DNA of 64,000 nucleotides, taken from UBA8752 sp964223495. GTDB taxonomy: Bacteria; Bacteroidota; Bacteroidia; Flavobacteriales_D; Sanyastnellaceae. Made by a program: the position numbers and the translations under genes. The stretch covers positions 1 to 64,000 of the forward strand of contig CAXQGL010000076.1 in NCBI GenBank assembly GCA_964223495.1. The letters are read 5' to 3'. The notes below the pieces were generated by a model that saw only the letters and a program-made list of their open reading frames with translations, was not told where the DNA came from and ran no database searches. Shown here one piece after another: positions 34,679 to 42,853 of the stretch (positions are counted from its first letter, which is position 1; every line of letters begins with the position of its first letter).

Positions 34679-35554
34679 GCACCTCTCCACGAAGAAGAGC
34701 AATTCCCGCATGCGCTCGGCCTGTTCAAGTTCTTCCTGGCGCTCGAAGGCATAAGCCAGGTTTCCGATGAGCCTGCGGACCACATCCACAGGATGGCACG
34801 GTCCGCAATTGCGCTGGTCCACAGGCAGGTCCAGATGGCCGAGGAAGGCATTGACCTCATCCGGATGGATGATGCCACCCTTGTTGAAAGGGTTGATGTA
34901 GAACAAGACGCCTCCAGGACTGCCATCCTCACTGAATTCGCCCAGATGACCTCCATCGCAATAGGCGAGGATGAAATGATTCGGAAGGTTGACGCCGTGG
35001 ATGGGCAATCCAAGCTCTTGGGCCATGGCGAGGTACAATGCGCCCAAGGCCAGCGAATTGCCCTTACGCTGCACCAACACTTCCCGCGGCAGCGCATGGG
35101 AAGGCTTGGCGGCACCGCCCCTCGTTCCCGAGAAACCGTGGTGCTCGAAGAAAATCCGGTTGATGACCTTGACCTGCTCAAGGGCGGTCATGTCGTCATT
35201 GAGCTCCAGCCAGATGTCCTGACGGATGCGCTCCATCGTCTCCTTGAGGTCGGCATTCGACCTGGCGGGATCGATGTAACGGTCCAGCAACATCAGGGCC
35301 CGGCCAACATGGTGGTCCTCCGAATCCACCCAGTGGGCGAATCCATCCCGGACCTCGTCCGTTCCCAGATGATCGAGCAGCTCCTTGGCACGGCTCAGGA
35401 AGACCTCCCCATGGCCTTCTTCGGAAATCGCGTTGCGCAATGGAAGCAGTGCGGCTTCGCCTATCTGCTCCAATTCTTGTCTCACGGTATTGTAGATCCC
35501 TTCATCCGGGTCTTCCAAAAGAGAAATCAACGCATTCAATTCGGTGACGCCCAT
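34646..35554 (-). CDS. SirB1-family transglutaminase-like protein
   Basis: A 302-residue protein of the transglutaminase-like SirB1 family. The N-terminal third is HEAT/helical; the core has INRIFFEHHGFSGTRGG, then LVQRKGNSLALGALYLAMAQ, where many relatives have a Cys at the Asn-Ser segment, and GLPIHGVNLPNHFIL. The C-terminus has a TPR-like segment (RRLIGNLAYAFERQEELEQ). Such proteins are often non-catalytic, and I see no obvious Cys at the expected place. The ATG at 35554 excludes 13 upstream residues. Its 3' end overlaps the sugar transferase gene. Confidence 0.85.
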   Translation of the reverse strand: MGVTELNALISLLEDPDEGIYNTVRQELEQIGEAALLPLRNAISEEGHGEVFLSRAKELLDHLGTDEVRDGFAHWVDSEDHHVGRALMLLDRYIDPARSNADLKETMERIRQDIWLELNDDMTALEQVKVINRIFFEHHGFSGTRGGAAKPSHALPREVLVQRKGNSLALGALYLAMAQELGLPIHGVNLPNHFILAYCDGGHLGEFSEDGSPGGVLFYINPFNKGGIIHPDEVNAFLGHLDLPVDQRNCGPCHPVDVVRRLIGNLAYAFERQEELEQAERMRELLFFVERCSSPQRAERAE

Positions 35555-35601
35555 TGTTCTTTCAGGTTCGATGCAGCAAAGTAGTTCCGTCAATTACGGC
35601 C

Positions 35602-35609
35602 TATTTTGA
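35602..35609 (+). promoter_or_regulatory. Candidate -7 box for the rhomboid gene
   Basis: TATTTTGA lies four bases before the GTG at 35614, supporting that GTG as the start. Confidence 0.4.
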
Positions 35610-35613
35610 GCCC

Positions 35614-36687
35614 GTGGGTTCTTATCCAAACGACCGTGTGGATGCCACTCCAAACCCCCGGTTCGGCAGTGCTTCCAGCTCCTCTTCAGGAAAAAGCGGG
35701 CCTCCGCCTGCCAACAGCGGCACACCCGCCAACCCGAATGAGGTCCGCATCGCACCCGGCGCCAGACCTTGGCGCGCCCATCGGAGACCTTCCACCCCTC
35801 ACCCCAGGTGGTCCCCATCTCCCGAAGAACTGCAGGCGGATCGGCGAAGGATATACAACGCCCTGGTCCTCACCATCGGTTGCCTTGTGCTCGTTTGGGG
35901 GGTCTTCCTCATCGACCTCCAATTCGACCTCGGGCTCAACCGGTATGGAAACCGCCCTCTGAAGATCCGTGGGTTGATCGGCATATTCAGCATGGCCTTC
36001 CTCCATGGTGGCTGGAGCCACATCTGGGGAAACACCGTGTCCTTTTTCACCTTGAGTATCATGCTCCTCTACTTCTACCGTGGCATCGGCCCGAAAGTGT
36101 TGTTCTGGAGCTGGGCAGGAAGCGGGCTGTTGCTCTGGACCAGTGGTGCAGCAGGCAATCACATCGGGCTCAGTGGCGTGGTATACGCGCTTGCCGCATT
36201 CCTCTTCCTCAGCGGGATCATCAGAAAGCACACCGTACTGATGCGCGTCGCCCTCGTCGTCGTGTTTCTCTATGGGAGCATTGTGTGGGGCGTATTCCCC
36301 ATTGAAGTCGGCGTCAGTTGGGAGGGTCATCTGACCGGCGCCTGTGTCGGAGGATTGCTGGCACTCGTGCTGAAGCGGGAAGGGCCACAGACACCTCCAC
36401 TGCCCAAAGGGGAGGAAGGGGATGAAGGGGAGGAACCAAGCCTTCCCGTCACCGACACAGCCCTTTCCGATGGGGACCTCGGCATTCTGGGCACGGGTCT
36501 GGTAGAAGACACCTGGTTGACTGCCACCCCGGAAAACACCGTGGAATCCCCCATGGACAGGCGACAATCCCTGCTCTGGAAAGGGCCCCGACCAGTGGGT
36601 CGGCAAAAAGGCGACCCCAATCAGCGGGGCGTCAGAAAGGAACGCAAGGGCGCACACCTCAAGGCACGCAGCCGTCGATCAGATTGA
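35614..36687 (+). CDS. Rhomboid-family intramembrane serine protease with extended tails
   Basis: A 357-residue protein. The core (about 80-255) has six or so hydrophobic segments. The rhomboid signatures are HGGWSHIWGNTVSFF, the catalytic Ser187 in GLSG and the catalytic His239 in WEGHLTGA, so the dyad is intact. The N-terminal 70 residues are rich in Pro, Ser, Arg and Asn. The C-terminal 100 residues are charged and disordered-looking, ending in a Lys/Arg-rich tail. No ATG precedes the core, so the GTG at 35614 next to a promoter-like box was chosen; a GTG at 35638 is possible. Substrates unknown. Confidence 0.88.
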   Translation: MGSYPNDRVDATPNPRFGSASSSSSGKSGPPPANSGTPANPNEVRIAPGARPWRAHRRPSTPHPRWSPSPEELQADRRRIYNALVLTIGCLVLVWGVFLIDLQFDLGLNRYGNRPLKIRGLIGIFSMAFLHGGWSHIWGNTVSFFTLSIMLLYFYRGIGPKVLFWSWAGSGLLLWTSGAAGNHIGLSGVVYALAAFLFLSGIIRKHTVLMRVALVVVFLYGSIVWGVFPIEVGVSWEGHLTGACVGGLLALVLKREGPQTPPLPKGEEGDEGEEPSLPVTDTALSDGDLGILGTGLVEDTWLTATPENTVESPMDRRQSLLWKGPRPVGRQKGDPNQRGVRKERKGAHLKARSRRSD

Positions 36688-36694
36688 ATCCCGA

Positions 36695-37816
36695 TCAGGC
36701 GTTGAGCATCACCGGCATCACCAACATGAGGATGTCCTCCCCCCCAGCCTCTCCGTCATGCTGTGGGCGGATGATGCCCGCGCGGTTGGGGGCGCTCAAT
36801 TCGAGGGTGATTTGCTGCGCATCGAGGTTGTTGAGCATGTCGAGCAGGAACCGGCTGTTGAAGCCGATTTCCATGTCCTCTCCCGAATAATTGCACGCCA
36901 AGGTCTCCTTGGCCTCATTTGCGAAGTCGACGTCCTCGGCACTGATTTCGAGGCTGCTCCCTGCGAGTGAGAGGCGCACCTGATGCGTGGTCTTGTTGGC
37001 AAAGATGGCCACGCGCCGGATGCTTCTCTGGAAGTCCTTCCGGTCAATGGTCATGCAGTTCGGGTTGTCCTTGGGGATGACCGCTTCGTAGTTGGGGTAT
37101 TTGCCTTCGATCAGGCGACAGACCAGGTCCATCTCACCAAATTTGAAATGGGCGTTGGCCTCGTTGAAGGACACGACCACCTCATCGGTCATGGGCAATG
37201 TGCCCTTCAGCAGGTTCAATGGCTTTTTGGGCACGATCATTTCGGCATTCTCAGGAGCGGACGCATCATTCCGTGCGTAACGGACCAGTCGGTGTGCGTC
37301 GGTCGCCACGAAACTCAAGTGGTCGCTGCGCAGCTCGAAGAAGATGCCGCTCATGACCGGGCGCAGGTCGTCACTGCCTGCCGCAAACAGGGTGCGGGAA
37401 ATGGCATCGGCCAAGGTGTCCGAATTCAGGGTCACCGCAGTGGCGCCCTCCAACTCCGGGGTCCGTGGGAACTCATCGGCATGTGCTCCGGCGAGCTTGT
37501 ACTTGCCTGCCTCACTGGTCAACTCCACGCCGCAGGTCTTGGCATCGACCTTGAAGGTCAACGGCAGGTCCTCGAAAGTCTTGAGGATGTCGAGCAGCAT
37601 TTTGGCCGGAATGGCGATGGCTCCCTCTTCTTCCGAAGTCACTTCGACCGTCGTCGTCATCGTCGTCTCGAGGTCACTCGCACTGATGGACGCCTTACCC
37701 GGCTTGATGTCGAACAGGAAATTGTCCAGGATGGGCAGGGTATTGCTGCTGTTGAGCACCCCGCTGATGGCCTGGAGTTGACGGAGCAAGGCTGTACTGG
37801 AAACGATGAACTGCAT
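36695..37816 (-). CDS. dnaN: DNA polymerase III beta subunit (sliding clamp)
   Basis: A 373-residue clamp that tethers the replicative polymerase to DNA as a ring dimer. Three repeated clamp domains are recognisable: MQFIVSSTALLRQLQ at the start; DLRPVMSGIFFELRSDHL with FVATDAHRLVRY in the middle; and the C-terminal LVMPVML, which lines the partner-peptide pocket. The ATG at 37816 gives the canonical MxFIVSS start; a much longer frame upstream is not family sequence. A TATTTTCG box is 17 bases upstream. No dnaA, gyrB or recF is adjacent, which is normal in Bacteroidota. Confidence 0.97.
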   Translation of the reverse strand: MQFIVSSTALLRQLQAISGVLNSSNTLPILDNFLFDIKPGKASISASDLETTMTTTVEVTSEEEGAIAIPAKMLLDILKTFEDLPLTFKVDAKTCGVELTSEAGKYKLAGAHADEFPRTPELEGATAVTLNSDTLADAISRTLFAAGSDDLRPVMSGIFFELRSDHLSFVATDAHRLVRYARNDASAPENAEMIVPKKPLNLLKGTLPMTDEVVVSFNEANAHFKFGEMDLVCRLIEGKYPNYEAVIPKDNPNCMTIDRKDFQRSIRRVAIFANKTTHQVRLSLAGSSLEISAEDVDFANEAKETLACNYSGEDMEIGFNSRFLLDMLNNLDAQQITLELSAPNRAGIIRPQHDGEAGGEDILMLVMPVMLNA

Positions 37817-37833
37817 GCGCTTGAAATGGGTTT

Positions 37834-37841
37834 CGAAAATA
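37834..37841 (-). promoter_or_regulatory. Candidate -7 box for dnaN
   Basis: Reads TATTTTCG on the minus strand, 17 bases before the dnaN ATG. A TTG 24 bases further upstream is a possible but wide -33 element. Confidence 0.5.
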
Positions 37842-37935
37842 CCGAGCCCCTTTCCCGCGGCGGTCCAACGCCTCCTCCACTTTTTCACAACGGATGCACC
37901 ACTCCCTGTGCGGTTCAGGTTCTGCGCCGCATGGC

Positions 37936-37943
37936 TTAATTTG
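37936..37943 (+). promoter_or_regulatory. Candidate -7 box for the small exported protein at 37949
   Basis: TTAATTTG lies five bases before the ATG at 37949, one base from the consensus at its first position. Confidence 0.4.
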
Positions 37944-37948
37944 GGGGC

Positions 37949-38305
37949 ATGAACAAGTCCTTCGCCCGTGGCCTCATGGCGGCCTTTGCCTTTGTCCTGT
38001 TGAACATTCCAGGGTCCATCATGGCCCAGGGTGAAATGCAGGAGTCCAGCGAAACCACACTCGCCACCATCGAAGGCCCACTGAGCCGAGAAGGACTCAA
38101 TGAGGTACGCCTCTCCCTGGCGGAGGAGGACATCAAGTTCAACTACGGGAACTTCCGGTTCCACCCGCAGGATGGCCAACTGATCGGAGCTGAATTGTTC
38201 CTCGTGGTCAATGGCGTCGAATACCGGGAGTACCACGAGTTCACCTCCGGTACCTGCGTGTTGCGCATCCTCAAGGAGTCCGGTTTCCGGATGGAGGGCT
38301 GCTGA
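37949..38305 (+). CDS. Small exported hypothetical protein
   Basis: A 118-residue protein, not recognised. It has a clear signal peptide (MNKSFARGLMAAFAFVLLNI, cleavage after MAQ near residue 27). The mature part of about 90 residues looks like a small beta-rich domain (FNYGNFRFHPQDGQLIGAEL, FLVVNGVEYREYHEF) with two cysteines near the end that could form a disulfide. The 3' end overlaps the convergent glycosyltransferase gene by 35 bases, the longest tail overlap here. Confidence 0.7.
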   Translation: MNKSFARGLMAAFAFVLLNIPGSIMAQGEMQESSETTLATIEGPLSREGLNEVRLSLAEEDIKFNYGNFRFHPQDGQLIGAELFLVVNGVEYREYHEFTSGTCVLRILKESGFRMEGC

Positions 38306-39368
38306 CCTTTTCCATTGCTTCCAGGACCTCCTTGATTCCCAGGTCCAGCCCACATTTGAAATGATCCAGCGGACACCGATTGTGTCCATGTGGGCCACAT
38401 GGTTTGCAATCCAAGGCCTCCTGCCGAACTTCCACATTCAGGGCCCTTCCGTGCTTCTTCATGGCGGGAAGGACACCGAATCCGAATTCGGAGGTGGTGC
38501 TGCAGAAGACCGCCACATGAGGCACATCCATCGCTCCGGCCATGTGAAGCGGTGCACTGTCATTGGACACCACCAATGACGATTGGGACATCAGTGCCGC
38601 AGTCCCCAACAGATCCAGGTTGCCAGGACTCGTCTTCGGCTTGGCCAGGCGGCACGCACCGGCAATGTGCCCGAGCAGCGGTCCATCCTCCGCACCCCCG
38701 ATGAGCGTGATGGCCTGACCCGGGTGGCGTTCGGTCCAGGCATCAGCCAGCGATGACCAATGTGCTGCGGGCCACCGCTTGGTGGCCCAGACGCTCGCAG
38801 GGGCCAGCAGCAGCCCACCTTGCGGCCACTGCGATGCGGCATTGAAATCCCGCGCGGCCGGATGCAGGCGGGGCCGGTCAACTGCGGCGTCCCATGCCCC
38901 GACCCAAGGGGCAATCTGGCTGTGGTTCCGCTCGGTCTCATGTCGCCCGTCGCCCCAGGAATGGACCACCTTTCTGGTGCTTACCGACTGTAGGCGGCTG
39001 CCCTCCAAGAATCCTGTGGCCCACCGGGGACGGGCGGCCCTCGAAACCAAGGCCATGCTGCCATATCGATGCAGGTTGATGACCCCATTGAAATGCCGGG
39101 TCCGGACCAATTTCGCCAGGGCTGCAAGCCTCCGGTATTTGGCCATGCCACTCCGGTCCCAGATCAGCAGGTGCTCAATGAAGGGGTGTCCCTCGAAAAG
39201 CCCATGCGCCCCTTTCCTGACCAGAATGGACAGACGGTGACCGGGAAATTCGCGGTGCCATGACTCAAGGATGGCCGTCGACAGAACGGCATCTCCAAGA
39301 AAAGCCGGTTGCAACAGCAACACCCGCGCATCGGCCGGCCATGGTGGATTCCCGTCAATGGAGCTCAT
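38271..39368 (-). CDS. Glycosyltransferase family 9 (heptosyltransferase-like)
   Basis: A 365-residue GT-B enzyme of the ADP-heptose:LPS heptosyltransferase family, probably acting on LPS core. Signatures are LLLQPAFLGDAVLST at the N-terminus, the second-domain strand LLLAPASVWATKRWP, ITLIGGAEDGPLLG and the C-terminal LVVSNDSAPLHMAGA with the donor-binding SDSGP-like loop. A cluster of cysteines (CKPCGPHGHNRC, then C) sits in the segment that often carries such residues in this family. The ATG overlaps the dapD stop as ATGA, so the genes are co-transcribed, which is an unusual pairing. Confidence 0.92.
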   Translation of the reverse strand: MSSIDGNPPWPADARVLLLQPAFLGDAVLSTAILESWHREFPGHRLSILVRKGAHGLFEGHPFIEHLLIWDRSGMAKYRRLAALAKLVRTRHFNGVINLHRYGSMALVSRAARPRWATGFLEGSRLQSVSTRKVVHSWGDGRHETERNHSQIAPWVGAWDAAVDRPRLHPAARDFNAASQWPQGGLLLAPASVWATKRWPAAHWSSLADAWTERHPGQAITLIGGAEDGPLLGHIAGACRLAKPKTSPGNLDLLGTAALMSQSSLVVSNDSAPLHMAGAMDVPHVAVFCSTTSEFGFGVLPAMKKHGRALNVEVRQEALDCKPCGPHGHNRCPLDHFKCGLDLGIKEVLEAMEKVSSPPSGNRTP

Positions 39369-40222
39369 ACCGCCACCGCGTGGGTTCTGAGGGCTTCATT
39401 GAGCGAGGTCTTGCGGTCCGTACTCTCCTTTCTGTGCCCGACGATGAGGGCACAAGGCACCCCGTAGCTGCCCGCGGGAAATGCTTTCTCCCGGGTGCCC
39501 GGAATGACCACGGCTCTCGGCGGCACCACCCCCCGGTACTCGACAGGCTCCGAACCGGACACATCTATGATCCTCGTACTCGATGTCAACACGACGCCTG
39601 CACCGAGCACGGCCTCGCGTCCGACGCGGACACCCTCCACGACGATGGCCCTTGAGCCGATGAAGGCCCCGTCCTCGACGATGACGGGAGCGGCCTGCAG
39701 TGGTTCGAGGACGCCACCAATCCCAACGCCACCGCTCAGGTGCACGTCCGCACCGATTTGGGCACAGGATCCAACCGTGGCCCAGGTGTCCACCATCGTC
39801 CCCGGGCCGACATGGGCACCGATGTTCACATAGCTGGGCATCATCACCACGCCCCGTCCGAGAAAGGCGCCGTACCGGGCAATGGCATGGGGCACCACGC
39901 GGACGCCCGCTTCCTCATGATTCCGCTTGAGGGCCATCTTGTCGTGGAATTGGAAAGGCCCCACCTCCTGCACCTCCATGGTACGCATGGGGAAATACAG
40001 GACCACGGCCTTCTTGACCCACTCGTTCACCTGCCAATCCTCCCCGACCGGTTCGGCGCAGCGAAGCGTTCCTTCATCCAAGGCCTGGATGACCGCTTCG
40101 ACCGCCTGAACGGTTTCAGGAAGACTGCATCGGCTCCGCTCATTCCATGCAGCTTCGATGTCACTTCGGATGGACGCCCAGTCCTCCGTCCTGCGGTCTA
40201 TCTCACCCATTGCTTGTTCCAT
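39365..40222 (-). CDS. dapD: 2,3,4,5-tetrahydropyridine-2,6-dicarboxylate N-succinyltransferase
   Basis: Succinylase step of lysine and diaminopimelate synthesis, using succinyl-CoA. The 285-residue protein has an N-terminal helical domain, then a left-handed parallel beta-helix of hexapeptide repeats: GAFLGRGVVMMPSYVNIG, GPGTMVDTWATVGSCAQIG and EDGAFIGSRAIVVEGVRVG. The C-terminus has VPPRAVVIPGTREK. The ATG at 40222 is five bases after a perfect TATCTTCG box, which excludes the longer frame overlapping ruvX. The product feeds peptidoglycan synthesis and may link to the envelope genes nearby. Confidence 0.97.
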   Translation of the reverse strand: MEQAMGEIDRRTEDWASIRSDIEAAWNERSRCSLPETVQAVEAVIQALDEGTLRCAEPVGEDWQVNEWVKKAVVLYFPMRTMEVQEVGPFQFHDKMALKRNHEEAGVRVVPHAIARYGAFLGRGVVMMPSYVNIGAHVGPGTMVDTWATVGSCAQIGADVHLSGGVGIGGVLEPLQAAPVIVEDGAFIGSRAIVVEGVRVGREAVLGAGVVLTSSTRIIDVSGSEPVEYRGVVPPRAVVIPGTREKAFPAGSYGVPCALIVGHRKESTDRKTSLNEALRTHAVAV

Positions 40223-40226
40223 GGGA

Positions 40227-40234
40227 CGAAGATA
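40227..40234 (-). promoter_or_regulatory. -7 box for dapD
   Basis: Reads TATCTTCG on the minus strand, four bases before the dapD ATG at 40222. With the opposite box at 40251-40258 it makes a very tight divergent promoter pair only 16 bases apart. Confidence 0.55.
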
Positions 40235-40250
40235 CCCGGTGACCAGCAGG

Positions 40251-40258
40251 TAAATTCG
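40251..40258 (+). promoter_or_regulatory. -7 box for ruvX
   Basis: TAAATTCG lies four bases before the ruvX ATG at 40263. Any -33 element for it must sit over the dapD promoter and start. Confidence 0.55.
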
Positions 40259-40262
40259 CATC

Positions 40263-40676
40263 ATGGCGCGGTACATCGCTTTCGACTACGGAGCACGGAG
40301 AATCGGCATTGCCGTGACCGATTCGGGGGCCATGATCGCCTCTCCGGAGTGCACCTGCAGCCCGGAGGAATGCGATGCGGTCCTGGACCGGTTGCTGCGA
40401 TCAGAGCCCTGTGCGGGATTCGTGGTCGGGAAGCCGGGGCTGATTTCCGGAGAGCGGGCGGACAGTACGGATGGCATCGCCGCCTTTGCTGAAACACTGC
40501 GCAAACGGCATCCCGACATTCCGCTGTATTTCGTTGACGAGGACCACACCAGTCGCGAAGCGGGATTGGCCATGGTGACCGGCGGCATGCGCAAGTCCAA
40601 GCGGCGGGAGAAAGGCCAATTGGACCGCATTGCAGCAGCCATCATCCTCCAGCGCTTTCTGGAAGCGCGGGGCTGA
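40263..40676 (+). CDS. ruvX: Putative pre-16S rRNA nuclease / Holliday junction resolvase (YqgF/RuvX)
   Basis: A 137-residue RNase H-fold nuclease implicated in 16S rRNA 5'-end maturation and in junction resolution. Signatures are IAFDYGARRIGIAVTD with the first catalytic Asp, FVVGKPG, YFVDEDHTSREA with the second acidic residue and QLDRIAAAIILQRFLE with the last. The length is typical. It starts four bases after a TAAATTCG box and ends 11 bases before the convergent HAD gene. Confidence 0.95.
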   Translation: MARYIAFDYGARRIGIAVTDSGAMIASPECTCSPEECDAVLDRLLRSEPCAGFVVGKPGLISGERADSTDGIAAFAETLRKRHPDIPLYFVDEDHTSREAGLAMVTGGMRKSKRREKGQLDRIAAAIILQRFLEARG

Positions 40677-40687
40677 AACAAGGGAAG

Positions 40688-41134
40688 TCAGTCCTCCTCG
40701 TTGCCCTTGAAGACCTCGATCTCCCGGGTCGTCTTGACCAGCTGCGTGAAGCGGTCGACATATCGGGTTGCCCGGACGACGTGGTTGTCGATCCAGTGGT
40801 AGTTGCCTCCCCTCGGCTTGCCCATGAGCAATCCGTGGTATTTGAAGCCATGCTCCTTGAGCCATTTTTCCGTCACCACTCGGTGATCCTCCGTTCGGCT
40901 CGTGAAGAAGGTGATCAAATGACCCTCGTCATACCAACCATTCAGGGTCTTGAGCGCATCCGGGAATGGGGCACAGGTCGCCATGCGCTCCGGCTCCTCG
41001 TTGGGCACATCCTCGGTGATGGTCCCATCGATGTCGATCAGGAAATTCTTGATGTGTTCGGGAAGCTGGGGAGAAGCCGCGCGGCCTTCGGCATCGCGTG
41101 CTTCCTGCAGGGGTTGGTTGTTCTCGTTCTCCAT
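40688..41134 (-). CDS. HAD-superfamily hydrolase (LNS2/phosphoheptose-isomerase-annotated group)
   Basis: A 148-residue cytoplasmic HAD-like protein. Motif I is FLIDIDGTITED with the nucleophile Asp; TFFTSRTEDHR supplies the motif II Thr/Ser; a Lys in LLMGKPRGG is motif III; and WIDNHV resembles motif IV. Similar short proteins in Bacteroidota are often labelled phosphoheptose isomerase without evidence. The substrate is unknown; a phosphorylated sugar is a guess. The ATG at 41134 was chosen over one nine codons upstream. A consensus TAACTTTG box lies 54 bases upstream. Confidence 0.82.
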   Translation of the reverse strand: MENENNQPLQEARDAEGRAASPQLPEHIKNFLIDIDGTITEDVPNEEPERMATCAPFPDALKTLNGWYDEGHLITFFTSRTEDHRVVTEKWLKEHGFKYHGLLMGKPRGGNYHWIDNHVVRATRYVDRFTQLVKTTREIEVFKGNEED

Positions 41135-41188
41135 GGTCTTCGGTGTGACGGGTTGACACAAAGAGGACCATTACCTCCCTTGCTGCTA

Positions 41189-41196
41189 CAAAGTTA
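41189..41196 (-). promoter_or_regulatory. Candidate -7 box for the HAD hydrolase gene
   Basis: Reads TAACTTTG on the minus strand, an exact consensus match. It overlaps the bshC stop codon and lies 54 bases before the ATG at 41134. Confidence 0.5.
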
Positions 41197-42813
41197 CACT
41201 TCCTGTTGTCGGATGACGTGCATCAAGGGCCGCCATTCACCAATTTCATGCCCTTGTCTGAATGCGAGGTCCAAAGCTTGAGGGAGTGATTCCCCGACTC
41301 CACCCTGCCTTTGCCACATCTCCGCAAGGTGGAAGAAATTGACGGTCCTCTCCTGCAATGCCCCGTCCGGACGGCACCATGCATCCAATCGGGCAATGCG
41401 CGCCAGCCCATCCCCCTCTTTTCGTTTTGCGGACCGCTTCACCTGCTGTTCCAACCGGTCTAGCAGCTTCTCCATCTTGGCCTCCGTAGCCTGTGCTCCG
41501 GATTCCAGAGCGGGGTCGAACGCCTTCAATTGGGCCGCAGCTGATGCGGCGTCCCGCTTCAGCCCTTGCTTCCATGCCTTCACGTCGGGTGCTTGGGCCG
41601 ATTCCATCCATCGGGCCTCCCATTGGTCCCTTCCGGTATTCCAATCAGAAGGCTCCAATCCGCAACGGTCCATCAAGCCTGCCCATTTCTTGGGCAACAC
41701 GAGGCTGCCATCCCGGGGCACAAGGACGGGCTGCCGCAGCTCCAGCCGATCGAATACCCCTGGCAATTGCAACCAATAGGCCACCTCGGCCATGCCCCCC
41801 ACCACGGCCACATCCGGCAGCAGCATCGATTGGTATACAGGCCTCAAGAGGGCGTTGGGAGAAAAATGCTCCGGATGTTCCGAAACCTCGGCAAGCAAGG
41901 CCGCCTCGTCCTGCCAAGCCGCTCCACCCACACTTTTCCAGCTCCCTTCCTCCTTCACAAGGCGGTGCCTACCCGCTTCGCCGAGATGGAAAAGATTGCA
42001 CGCCCGTGCATGCACCTGTGGTCTGAATCCTGCCTGACCGAGTGCATCATCCCAAGCCTTGACGGCTTCATATGTGATGCCCTGCTGGATCTCCAGCCTC
42101 ATGACTTCTGCAAACCGGGCCTTCAACGCAGGATCGTCACCATCGATGACGACAACCCCATCGGGCCCGAACATGGCATGCACCCAATGCCGCATGGCCC
42201 CTGCAATATTGACCTGACCTCCAATTCCAGCCGGTCCGACATCACCTTCCTCAATGCCCACCGCTCGGCACCATTCCTCAAGAAAAGGTCTCAATCCCGC
42301 AATCGACATGCGACCGACCGGTCCGCCGGCGGATTGCGCCGGGGTCCATGAGGACCATCCGTCCTCAGTCCACAGCCGCCTGACCTCATCGAAATCGTGG
42401 TCTTCCGATGCCATCCAGAACACCGGTATGACACGGGAACCCCAACGTTCTTCGAGTCGTTTCGCGAGGTGTATGGCCGTCAGGATCTTGTAGTACGTGA
42501 AGGCAGGGCCCCCAGCGAGGCACAATTGATGCCCCGTGGTCACTGTCCGGGCATCCGCGTCGAGCAAGTCCTCCGCCTTTGGCGGCACCCGCATTCCCGA
42601 AGCGGCATATTGAGCGCGCAGCCGCTCCACGAGCAAGGCACCATCGTGAATGTGGGCTGCACTCTGGCGCATCGCATCCAATGCCGCCTCTCCCGGCGTT
42701 TCAGGCCAGGACACTTCATCCGGAGCACAGGGCAGCGTCCCGTGCCACCAATGGCGCACGATGTGCCGCTCCGGCAAGCTGTCCATCAGCGAAAAGTGTG
42801 AGAAATGGGGCAA
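41194..42813 (-). CDS. bshC: Putative cysteine ligase BshC (bacillithiol synthesis)
   Basis: Last enzyme of bacillithiol synthesis, thought to add cysteine to glucosaminyl-malate. The 539-residue protein shows VTTGHQLCLAGGPAFTYYKI followed by IPVFWMASEDHDFDEV, the family's nucleotide-binding-like core, and a long C-terminal coiled coil (about 400-480). The start may be the ATG at 42813 or Met10 at 42786. CATCTTTG at 42839-42846 on the minus strand is near consensus. With bshA near 7 kb, two of the three pathway genes lie in this window, though not in one operon. Confidence 0.94.
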   Translation of the reverse strand: MPHFSHFSLMDSLPERHIVRHWWHGTLPCAPDEVSWPETPGEAALDAMRQSAAHIHDGALLVERLRAQYAASGMRVPPKAEDLLDADARTVTTGHQLCLAGGPAFTYYKILTAIHLAKRLEERWGSRVIPVFWMASEDHDFDEVRRLWTEDGWSSWTPAQSAGGPVGRMSIAGLRPFLEEWCRAVGIEEGDVGPAGIGGQVNIAGAMRHWVHAMFGPDGVVVIDGDDPALKARFAEVMRLEIQQGITYEAVKAWDDALGQAGFRPQVHARACNLFHLGEAGRHRLVKEEGSWKSVGGAAWQDEAALLAEVSEHPEHFSPNALLRPVYQSMLLPDVAVVGGMAEVAYWLQLPGVFDRLELRQPVLVPRDGSLVLPKKWAGLMDRCGLEPSDWNTGRDQWEARWMESAQAPDVKAWKQGLKRDAASAAAQLKAFDPALESGAQATEAKMEKLLDRLEQQVKRSAKRKEGDGLARIARLDAWCRPDGALQERTVNFFHLAEMWQRQGGVGESLPQALDLAFRQGHEIGEWRPLMHVIRQQEV

Positions 42814-42853
42814 TGCTCGGATTTTCTGACGCTGCGGGCAAAGATGACCCCGC

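Noticed and set aside
36695..37816. dnaN as a marker for a nearby replication origin
   Set aside because: No dnaA gene or clear DnaA-box cluster was noticed, and dnaN is usually apart from the origin in Bacteroidota.
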